Source: Bacteroidota bacterium | GTDB taxonomy: Bacteria; Bacteroidota; Bacteroidia; Cytophagales; Cyclobacteriaceae | Reading direction: 5' to 3' | NCBI GenBank assembly: GCA_023417785.1 | Contig: JAEZEH010000132.1 | Location: forward strand, 10,284 to 74,283 | Length of the DNA: 64,000 nt | Part shown: positions 16,295 through 23,427 of the stretch, piece after piece | Numbering within the stretch: position 1 is the stretch's first letter | Layout of the letters: the number at the start of each line of letters is the position of its first letter | Translations under genes and position numbers: made by a program | Notes under the pieces: generated by a model | Told to the model about the DNA's origin: nothing | The model's database searches: none | Seen by the model: the letters and a program-made list of their open reading frames with translations, nothing else

Positions 16295-16888
16295 GTGAAG
16301 AAGTCAGCACGGACGCGTCAGTTTATTATTTCAACCACAGCTCCACTTTTTAATAAGCAGGGTTTTTGGGGCACTTCACTTAGTGACCTTCAGGTTGCCA
16401 CTGGCCTTACGAAAGGATCCCTTTACGGAAATTTTTCAGATAAAGAAGAGATTGCCAGGGAAGCCTTCTACTATGCGATGCAGCAAACCCGTGCCTTTGT
16501 GCGGGATCGTATGAATCGTAAAGAAACCGCGCGTGGGAAACTAATCGCCTTGCTGTCATTTTATTCAGATTATGTATTTAATCCACCAATTCCCGGGGGG
16601 TGCCCGCTTCTCAACAGCGCTGTGGAGGCAGACGATTTTAATCTGACGATGAAAGAGGCGGTTGCAGAAGAAATTGCAAAAACCATCGGATCAATAGCTG
16701 AGCTTTTGGAACTGGGTAAGCGAAGCGGCGAATTTCGGAGAGACTTCAAAGTAAAGGAATTGGCCACAGTTTTTTTTACTTCGGTAGAGGGGGCGATTAT
16801 GGTGTCGCGCGTATCAGGGACAGACACGGCAATGAAAATAGTTGTCCGGCATTGTAAAGGTTTACTTGATCAAATAACAATTAAATGA
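16295..16888 (+). CDS. TetR/AcrR-family transcriptional regulator
   Basis: 197 residues from the GTG at 16295 (VKKSARTRQFIISTTAPLFN). A longer frame back to 16250 would be translated across the operator palindrome and adds non-family residues. The N-terminal helix-turn-helix is GFWGTSLSDLQVATGLTKGS followed by LYGNFSDKEEIA. The C-terminal ligand domain has GGCPLLNSAVEADD, seen in a TetR subgroup common in Bacteroidota. It very likely represses itself through the 24-bp palindrome. Its stop overlaps the fabF start (ATGA), so both are one transcript and translationally coupled. The inducing ligand may be an acyl-CoA or a membrane-active compound; this is inference from the fabF partner. Confidence 0.9.
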   Translation: MKKSARTRQFIISTTAPLFNKQGFWGTSLSDLQVATGLTKGSLYGNFSDKEEIAREAFYYAMQQTRAFVRDRMNRKETARGKLIALLSFYSDYVFNPPIPGGCPLLNSAVEADDFNLTMKEAVAEEIAKTIGSIAELLELGKRSGEFRRDFKVKELATVFFTSVEGAIMVSRVSGTDTAMKIVVRHCKGLLDQITIK

Positions 16889-18141
16889 AACAAAGAAGAG
16901 TAGTCGTAACCGGAATGGGAGCGCTCACACCCTTGGGTAACACCGTACCTGAATTTTGGAACAGCCTCCTGACCGGAGTAAGTGGCGCAGCACCGATCAC
17001 GCGCTTCGACTCATCGAAGTTCAAGACAAAGTTCGCCTGCGAAATAAAGGGTTATGATCCGCTAAACTATTTCGAAAAGCAGGAGGTCCGGAAAATAGAT
17101 CCATTCACACAATATGCTCTTGTTTCCACGACAGAAGCGATAACAGACGCTGCCCTGGACCTCGATGCTATCGATAAGACACGGGTTGGTGTTATCTGGG
17201 GATCGGGTAATGGCGGGTTCCAAACATTCCAGCAAGAGATCATGGCGTTTGCCCTTGGTGATGGAACGCCGCGGATCAATCCGTATTTCATTCCTAAAGT
17301 TATCGTGGATATTGCGTCCGGATGGATTTCGATCAAATGGGGTTTCATGGGCCCGAACTTTACAACGGTTTCGGCATGCGCAACATCGACCACGGCAATC
17401 ATCGATGCAATGAATTACATCCGCTGGGGAAAGGCAGACATTATCGTTACGGGCGGATCAGAAGCTGCAATTAGTGAGGCGGGGATTGGCGGATTCAATG
17501 CGCTCAAAGCACTCTCAACACGCAATGACGATCCAGCAACGGCTTCGCGTCCATTTGATGCAGGCCGTGACGGTTTTGTTATGGGCGAGGGATCTGGTAC
17601 ACTGATCCTTGAAGAGTACGAACACGCGGTACGTCGCGGAGCAAGGATTTATGCCGAAGTTTCCGGTGGCGGGATGTCGGCCGACGCTTACCACCTTACG
17701 GCTACACACCCCGACGGGGCAGGAGCCATTCTTGGAATGAAATGGGCGTTGGAGGATGCGGGACTAAGCGTCGGAGATGTGGATTATCTGAATCCTCACG
17801 CCACGTCAACACCGGTGGGCGACGAAAGCGAAATGAAAGCGGTCAATACGCTGTTCGGCGATCGCGTCAACTCCCTTGCGGTAAGCGCGACCAAATCGGC
17901 GACCGGACACTTACTGGGCGGGGCGGGAGCCATTGAAGCGATTATCTGTATCAAGGCTGTGCAGGAGGATTTAATACCACCTACCATCAACACGCAAGCT
18001 ATCGATCCTGCCATTCCGAAGGGGCCTGAGGTTATACTTGGGACAAAGAGAAAGAAAGTGGTCAACGTGGCAATGAGTAATACCTTTGGATTCGGAGGTC
18101 ACAATGCATCTGCAGTATTCAGAAAAATTGAATTAAAATAG
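16885..18141 (+). CDS. fabF: 3-oxoacyl-[acyl-carrier-protein] synthase II
   Basis: 418 residues, full length. The condensing-enzyme active site is complete: Cys165 (TVSACATSTT), His305 (NPHATSTPVGD), Lys337 (ATKSATGHLLGG) and His342, with GFGGHN at 402-407. FabF elongates acyl-ACP with malonyl-ACP in the cytoplasm and controls chain length and fluidity. There is no acpP, fabD or fabG next to it, unlike the housekeeping fab cluster. This copy is coupled to a TetR gene (ATGA overlap), which suggests a second, inducible fabF. The motif NPHATSTP instead of NAHGTSTP is a modest variant. Its end converges on the kinase gene with 32 bases between. Confidence 0.93.
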   Translation: MKQRRVVVTGMGALTPLGNTVPEFWNSLLTGVSGAAPITRFDSSKFKTKFACEIKGYDPLNYFEKQEVRKIDPFTQYALVSTTEAITDAALDLDAIDKTRVGVIWGSGNGGFQTFQQEIMAFALGDGTPRINPYFIPKVIVDIASGWISIKWGFMGPNFTTVSACATSTTAIIDAMNYIRWGKADIIVTGGSEAAISEAGIGGFNALKALSTRNDDPATASRPFDAGRDGFVMGEGSGTLILEEYEHAVRRGARIYAEVSGGGMSADAYHLTATHPDGAGAILGMKWALEDAGLSVGDVDYLNPHATSTPVGDESEMKAVNTLFGDRVNSLAVSATKSATGHLLGGAGAIEAIICIKAVQEDLIPPTINTQAIDPAIPKGPEVILGTKRKKVVNVAMSNTFGFGGHNASAVFRKIELK

Positions 18142-18173
18142 GCGGGTGAGGCCGGCAGCGTAAATGATTTAGA

Positions 18174-19526
18174 TCAGAATCTCAATGTGAATATCGTTTG
18201 CACATCGGGTTCGGATTCGACAGTAATGGAACCGTTGTGCATTTGCATGATTTGTCTTGAAAGACTGAGGCCAATGCCCGAGCCGGTGCGCTTAGTTGTG
18301 TAGAATGGGACAAATATGTGATCCAGCGCTTCCTGGATGATACCCGGCCCATTGTCAATCACCTCAATCTTGATCAGGTTGTCCTCGAATTTCCCAAGTA
18401 GTTTAAGGATTGGCTTGTCAGTCTCCATTAGCGCTTCCTTTGCATTTTTAAGCAGATTAATTAAAACCTGTTCAATCATTTCCTCATCGGCCTGAATAGA
18501 GATATACTCGGAGTTGCATCCGTATTCAAAGTCTATACTTGTTTTCTTAAGATCGTTTTTCATAAGATGAGCCACCTTTTCAATCAAATCCTTAAGGCGG
18601 ACCTGGCTCATCTTCGGCTTTGGCAGCGACGTATATTCGCGGTATGCATCGATGAACTTGATCAAACCCTTACTTCGGTTTTCAATGGTGGCTAGCCCTT
18701 CGCGCAAATCGTCGGCGCCTTCTTCCTTCAATTCGTACACGTCGTTTTTTCTCTCCATCTCGTGATCAAGAATTTCGCGTAACGTGGAAGTGAGTGATGA
18801 GATAGGCGTGATGGAGTTCATGATTTCGTGGCGCAGGACACGTGTCAGGTTCTGCCAGGCTTCGAGTTCCTGTTTCTGAAGTTCAGGCTGAATGTTTTGC
18901 AGTGTTACGAGCTTTACATCAGTGCCCCGAATACGGAGTTCGGTTGCCTGGATTGTCAGATACAGTTCGTTACTTCCCTTATAAAGTTCGCTTTTGCCAG
19001 GCTCAGCCGAATTGATGCTGTGAAACAGCTTGGGGTTTACCGCGATGAGTTCATTTATGTTCTTTATGGCATTTATACCCATGAACCGTTTCGCGTTGGC
19101 ATTGATCAGCTGAACGTTACCGGTGCTGTCGAACGAGAGGATACCTGTTCTGACCTGTTGCACAACAATGTTAAGGTATTGCCCCTGTTCTTCTTTCTCT
19201 GATCGCGCCCGCCGAAAAGCCTCGAGTACTTCGGTGAAAGCTGTGTTCAGTTCCTTGAAGCTTTTGCCCAGATTGTTGTCGGCGGTGAATCCGGTAATGA
19301 AGTCGGAGTACTTTACCGATTCAAGGAAACGAGTCAGTTTCTGGTTGGTGACGCTTACAAAACGATAGAGTTCAACGTGTTGGAAGATAATCACCAGGCC
19401 CATCAGCACCGCGGCGAACATCATATTGGGCCGGGTTACCATGAACATGAACAAGCCCATCGTAACCCCGAGGAAAATTACCCGGAAAACAACCTTTGCG
19501 CGAAAGTCGGAAAAGCGAAATCTCAA
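18174..19526 (-). CDS. NtrB/NtrY-like sensor histidine kinase
   Basis: 450 residues. Two transmembrane helices near the N-terminus (about 11-30 and 36-55) with almost no periplasmic loop, a linker, a PAS domain (about 115-215), then the phospho-acceptor His233 in RVLRHEIMNSITPISSL. The ATP-binding domain has the N box (EQVLINLLKNAKEAL), DNGPGI and GSGIGLSLSRQI. It would phosphorylate the NtrC-type regulator encoded 85 bases upstream on the same strand. The lack of a periplasmic sensor domain suggests it detects a signal in the membrane or cytoplasm. With the divergent exporter genes, an envelope-stress or toxic-compound signal is plausible. Confidence 0.93.
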   Translation of the reverse strand: MRFRFSDFRAKVVFRVIFLGVTMGLFMFMVTRPNMMFAAVLMGLVIIFQHVELYRFVSVTNQKLTRFLESVKYSDFITGFTADNNLGKSFKELNTAFTEVLEAFRRARSEKEEQGQYLNIVVQQVRTGILSFDSTGNVQLINANAKRFMGINAIKNINELIAVNPKLFHSINSAEPGKSELYKGSNELYLTIQATELRIRGTDVKLVTLQNIQPELQKQELEAWQNLTRVLRHEIMNSITPISSLTSTLREILDHEMERKNDVYELKEEGADDLREGLATIENRSKGLIKFIDAYREYTSLPKPKMSQVRLKDLIEKVAHLMKNDLKKTSIDFEYGCNSEYISIQADEEMIEQVLINLLKNAKEALMETDKPILKLLGKFEDNLIKIEVIDNGPGIIQEALDHIFVPFYTTKRTGSGIGLSLSRQIMQMHNGSITVESEPDVQTIFTLRF

Positions 19527-19611
19527 TTTTGGTGTTGCTGAAAGTCAACCAGCAAGATAATGTAAAGTTTGCTGGATTTTACAGCCGGATTATGTTTCAT
19601 GGCAGTTGTCG

Positions 19612-20991
19612 TCACAATCCATGTTTCTCCAGCCTACGGTATAACGAAGACCGGGTTAAACCCAATTCCGTTGCGGCCTGCGTGATGTTCCCGTTGTATT
19701 TTTTGAGCACTTTGCGGATTAACAGTTTTTCAACTTCTTCCAAATTGTATTGTTCAAGGCTGAGCTGGCCATCCTCCTTTGTTCCGGTAGGTGAAAAGTT
19801 GAAATCCTCCGGCTGAAGGACATTGCTGTTGCTTAAAATTACAGCTCTTTCAATAGCATGTTGCAGTTCGCGGATGTTTCCCGGCCACGGATGTTTGTGC
19901 ATCCGCGCCATAGCGCCGTCACTGATGCGGCTGACTTGTTTCCCATATTTGTCGGAATAATGCTGCAGGAAATGATTCGCGAGGATTGGAATATCTTCGA
20001 AGCGTTCGCGCAATGGTGGGATCTCAATTTCAATCGTGTTGATGCGGTAAAGCAAATCCTGACGAAACCTGTTTTCCTTTACCATTTCGTACAACGGCAT
20101 ATTGGTAGCACAGATAAGACGTATGTTCACAGGAGTTTCCTTGTTCGAGCCGACGCGACTCACCTTTCGGTTTTGCAACACCGTTAGCAGTTTTGCCTGT
20201 AGGGGCATCGACAGATTTCCGATTTCATCGAGAAAAAGTGTTCCACCGTTAGCGAGTTCAAATCGTCCGGCTCGATCTTCCTTTGCATCGGTGAATGCAC
20301 CTTTTTTATGACCGAAGAGTTCGCTTTCGAATAGCGTCTCCGTTATAGAACCCAGATCCACACCTACGAAGTTTTCTTTTTGTCGTGGCGAATTCTTATG
20401 AATGGCGCGCGCAATTAGTTCTTTGCCTGTTCCATTTTCACCCAGAATCAATACGTTGGCGTCCGTTTTTGCAACCCGGTCAATGGTCTGAAAAATCTTT
20501 TGCATGGCAAGACTCTGGCCAAGGATCTCGCTATAACGCTCGTTCAAGGCAACGTTTATTTCCTCGTTTTTACTTTTGAGACTTTGAATGGTGTCGCGCG
20601 ATTCGCGAAGCCGCATGGCGGAGAGAAGGGTAGCCAGTAATTTTTCGTTTTCCCATGGCTTCAGCACGAAATCTGTCGCGCCCGCTTTAATTGCCTTAAC
20701 AGCCATTTGTATATCGCCATAAGCTGTAATTAGAACAACCACCGCCGATGGGTCCATTTGCAGTATCCGTTCGAGCCAATAATAACCTTCCCGGCCGCTG
20801 CTGACGTCTTTTGTGAAGTTCATATCAAGGAGGATCACATCGTAATCCTCGTTATTCATCAGGGCGGGGATGGCTTCGGGGTTTTTCTCGATGTCTACCT
20901 GCGCAAGATGCCGTTTCAGGTGCATTTTGGCTGCCTTTAATAAATCTTCGTTATCGTCGACGATCAGGATTCTACCGTGTTTCTGTTCCAT
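19612..20991 (-). CDS. NtrC-family sigma-54-dependent response regulator
   Basis: 459 residues with all three domains. The receiver (1-125) has Asp56 (VILLDMNF) and Lys111. The AAA+ domain has Walker A GENGTGKE (184-191), Walker B GGTLFLDE (249-256) and the sigma-54 loop GAFTDA (231-236), one residue off the classical GAFTGA. The C-terminal Fis-type helix-turn-helix (about 425-459) is NITQAATELGLTRSSLYRRL. It forms a two-component pair with the downstream kinase. The divergent exporter operon has a candidate enhancer array (21119-21163) and a -24/-12-like element, making it the obvious target. Confidence 0.95.
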   Translation of the reverse strand: MEQKHGRILIVDDNEDLLKAAKMHLKRHLAQVDIEKNPEAIPALMNNEDYDVILLDMNFTKDVSSGREGYYWLERILQMDPSAVVVLITAYGDIQMAVKAIKAGATDFVLKPWENEKLLATLLSAMRLRESRDTIQSLKSKNEEINVALNERYSEILGQSLAMQKIFQTIDRVAKTDANVLILGENGTGKELIARAIHKNSPRQKENFVGVDLGSITETLFESELFGHKKGAFTDAKEDRAGRFELANGGTLFLDEIGNLSMPLQAKLLTVLQNRKVSRVGSNKETPVNIRLICATNMPLYEMVKENRFRQDLLYRINTIEIEIPPLRERFEDIPILANHFLQHYSDKYGKQVSRISDGAMARMHKHPWPGNIRELQHAIERAVILSNSNVLQPEDFNFSPTGTKEDGQLSLEQYNLEEVEKLLIRKVLKKYNGNITQAATELGLTRSSLYRRLEKHGL

Positions 20992-21118
20992 GAATGGTGT
21001 TAAGGTTTACGCGACTGTATCATTTTTAGACAATGATGTCCGACTCCGGGCAAAGCATATACCGAAACATGAATGCGTCTAAAAACGCTGAAAACGGGCG
21101 ATATTGATTGTTTGTGAG

Positions 21119-21163
21119 CGAACGGTCCGTTCGGTTTCGAACAGACTCGTTCAATTGCGAACG
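21119..21163. promoter_or_regulatory. enhancer-like array of GAAC/GTTC half-sites at 10-base spacing
   Basis: Five half-sites in alternating orientation start at 21120 (GAAC), 21129 (GTTC), 21139 (GAAC), 21149 (GTTC) and 21159 (GAAC). Steps are 9, 10, 10 and 10 bases, about one helical turn. The first pair forms a perfect 7+1+7 palindrome (CGAACGG-T-CCGTTCG, 21119-21133). It lies about 55-100 bases upstream of the -24/-12-like element and next to the gene for an NtrC-type regulator, so it is the likely binding site of that regulator. Confidence 0.7.
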
Positions 21164-21215
21164 ACCCGAATGCCATTTAAATCAAGAAAAACGGCTTTTC
21201 ACAACAATCCGGTGG

Positions 21216-21234
21216 TTGGCACACTTGTTGGCAA
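21216..21234 (+). promoter_or_regulatory. sigma-54-like -24/-12 element of the exporter operon
   Basis: TTGGCAC (21216-21222) is a perfect -24 element. It is followed by TTGGCA (21228-21233) where TTGC is expected. GG to GC spacing is 11 bases rather than the usual 10, or the -12 C is replaced by G, depending on alignment. The location, 36 bases before the first gene and downstream of the half-site array, supports a real sigma-54 promoter. Confidence 0.5.
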
Positions 21235-21269
21235 CCTAGGCATGAAACGAAAGAACTCACAAAAGCAAA

Positions 21270-22517
21270 ATGGATAAGAAAATTGCCAAAAAAAATTGGA
21301 CCGTTAAGAAGATTCTCACCTACGGAGGCGGCTCCCTGCTTATTATATTTGTTGCCTATCAGTTAATTTTCGCCGACCGTCGCTCTAAGTTGAAAGTTGA
21401 AATAGACAAGATCACGATAGCTGAAGTGAGGAGAGGCGTTTTTCAGGAATTCATCCCTCAAACCGGAACAGTTGAACCGAGCCGGACGGTTTATCTAGAC
21501 GCCATTGAAGGCGGCCAAATCAAAAGAGTGGTGGCCGAGAGTGGCGCGATGCTTAAGGCGGGCGATGTAATTTTGGAATTAAGCAACCTTAACCGCGAAT
21601 TGGATGTCTTACAGCGGGAGGCGGCTCTAAATGAAAGTATCACACGCCAAAGGGATACCCGTTTGGCGATCACCCGAAACGATTTGGAACAACGTCAAAC
21701 CCTGGCTTTAATCGATAACCAGCTTCAGATACTCGAGCCTCAGTTTAGGCGGCAGAAACAGCTCTTTGAGAAAAAGCTGATATCAAAACAGGATTTCGAG
21801 AAAACGGAAGCAGACTATAAGTATAATGTGGAACGCAGGCGAATCACATATGAAGTGTACAAAAACGACTCCCTGGATCGGCTACGCCAGCTACGTGAGC
21901 TGAATTACTCTGAACGCAAAATGTCTCAGAGCCTTGAAGGTGTAGGCCGTATCCTCGATAACCTGGTTATTCGCGCCCCGATCGATGGCCAGTTGTCACG
22001 GCCGCAACTTGATCCGGGACAAAGCATTACCCAGGGCCAGCGCTTAGGTCAGGTTGATATTGTGGGAAGTTATAAGGTGCGGGTACCGATAGACGAACTC
22101 TACCTGCCCCGGATCTCGACAGGGTTAAAGGCAACTACTACGTTTAACAACAAAGATTATAATCTGGAAATTATGTACATCTATCCCACGATTCAAAATG
22201 GCAGATTTGATGTGGACATGAATTTCGTCGGTGATACCCCTCCCGGTATACGCAGAGGCCAATCCTTGAGGTTGCGAATAGAACTTGGGCAGTCATCCGA
22301 AGAACTCCTGCTTCCGGTAGGTGGATTTTATAAAGACACCGGCGGAAACTGGGTTTATGTACTCGATGGGGAAGACCGGGCTGTTAAAAGAAGTATCCGC
22401 CTTGGAAGAAAGAACACCGAACATTTTGAGGTACTTGACGGGCTCGAGCCGGGTGATCGCGTAATTACATCTTCATATGAAAACTTCGGCGATATTGAAG
22501 TACTTCTTTTGAATTAA
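21270..22517 (+). CDS. MacA/HlyD-type periplasmic adaptor of an ABC exporter
   Basis: 415 residues. A single N-terminal membrane anchor (about 15-35, LTYGGGSLLIIFVAYQLIF) is followed by a lipoyl/biotinyl half-motif (TVYLDAIEGGQIKRVVAESG), a long coiled-coil hairpin (about 110-230), the second lipoyl half (NLVIRAPIDGQLSRPQLDPG) and beta-barrel and membrane-proximal domains. It would bridge the inner-membrane ABC transporter to an outer-membrane channel. It is the first gene of the operon behind the sigma-54-like promoter; the ATPase gene follows after 54 bases. No TolC-type outer-membrane factor is in the window. Confidence 0.92.
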   Translation: MDKKIAKKNWTVKKILTYGGGSLLIIFVAYQLIFADRRSKLKVEIDKITIAEVRRGVFQEFIPQTGTVEPSRTVYLDAIEGGQIKRVVAESGAMLKAGDVILELSNLNRELDVLQREAALNESITRQRDTRLAITRNDLEQRQTLALIDNQLQILEPQFRRQKQLFEKKLISKQDFEKTEADYKYNVERRRITYEVYKNDSLDRLRQLRELNYSERKMSQSLEGVGRILDNLVIRAPIDGQLSRPQLDPGQSITQGQRLGQVDIVGSYKVRVPIDELYLPRISTGLKATTTFNNKDYNLEIMYIYPTIQNGRFDVDMNFVGDTPPGIRRGQSLRLRIELGQSSEELLLPVGGFYKDTGGNWVYVLDGEDRAVKRSIRLGRKNTEHFEVLDGLEPGDRVITSSYENFGDIEVLLLN

Positions 22518-22571
22518 GAAAAATGCTCAACCAATTATTATAACCAACGTAAACAAACCGTAAACATTCCC

Positions 22572-23261
22572 ATGATAAAGCTTAAGAATCTCGAAAAAGT
22601 TTACACTACGGAAGAAGTGGAAACAACAGCGTTGAATAACATCAACCTGGAAATAAAAGAAGGTGAGTTTGTCGCAATAATGGGCCCTTCAGGATGTGGC
22701 AAGTCCACATTGCTAAACATTCTCGGATTGCTGGATAACCCATCAGCAGGTGAGTACTATTTTGGCGAACACGAAGTTGCGAGATACTCCGAGCGCCAGC
22801 GTGCCCAGCTTCGTAAAGGATCTATCGGATTCGTGTTCCAGAGTTTCAACCTGATTGATGAATTAACCGTATTCGAAAATGTTGAACTCCCGCTTCTGTA
22901 TATGAAAGTGCCTTCCGCCGAAAGGAAGCAGCGCGTTGAAGAGGTTCTGGAACGCATGAATATCATGCATCGCCGCAACCACTTTCCCCAGCAACTTTCA
23001 GGTGGTCAGCAGCAGCGCGTGGCGATCTCGCGTGCTATCGTAGCGAAGCCAAGAGTAATCCTCGCCGATGAACCCACAGGTAACCTTGACTCCGCAAATG
23101 GTGAAGAAGTAATGCGTTTATTATCGCAGTTGAACGAAGAAGGGACTACCATTGTGATGGTTACCCACTCGCCTTACGACGCAAACTATGCCCACCGTAT
23201 TATTAACCTCTTCGATGGTAAGGTAGTTACCGAAAACATCAAGGAACACTTCCACATCTAG
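22572..23261 (+). CDS. ABC transporter ATP-binding protein (MacB/LolD type)
   Basis: 229 residues. Walker A GPSGCGKST, Q-loop FQSFNLI, signature LSGGQQQRVAISRA, Walker B VILADEPTGNLD and the H-loop VTHSP are all intact. The short length and the ELTVFENVELPL segment are typical of the MacB/LolD class that powers FtsX-type permeases (mechanotransmission rather than substrate channels). Its partners are the two large permeases downstream. A strong hairpin in the 166-base gap after it could set different expression levels for ATPase and permeases. Confidence 0.94.
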   Translation: MIKLKNLEKVYTTEEVETTALNNINLEIKEGEFVAIMGPSGCGKSTLLNILGLLDNPSAGEYYFGEHEVARYSERQRAQLRKGSIGFVFQSFNLIDELTVFENVELPLLYMKVPSAERKQRVEEVLERMNIMHRRNHFPQQLSGGQQQRVAISRAIVAKPRVILADEPTGNLDSANGEEVMRLLSQLNEEGTTIVMVTHSPYDANYAHRIINLFDGKVVTENIKEHFHI

Positions 23262-23288
23262 ACTTTAGGTCAGGTTTATATTAAGCAG

Positions 23289-23324
23289 TAGTGATCCTGC
23301 GCATCTTCCGTGCGCAGGCCACTA
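23289..23324 (+). other. strong hairpin between ATPase and permease genes
   Basis: CCTGCGCA (23296-23303) pairs perfectly with TGCGCAGG (23311-23318) around a 7-base loop. An outer helix TAGTG/CACTA (23289-23293 with 23320-23324) extends it across a small internal loop to 13 bp. No T run follows, so it is not a standard terminator; RNA stability, processing or partial attenuation are more likely. Confidence 0.6.
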
Positions 23325-23427
23325 TCCTACACCCTTCAGTTTCGGGTTTACCAGAAAATTTCTTATATATCATGCAACCCTGAACGTTGCCTGTATGTCC
23401 TTGCTGTAATGATAATGTAACACCACT

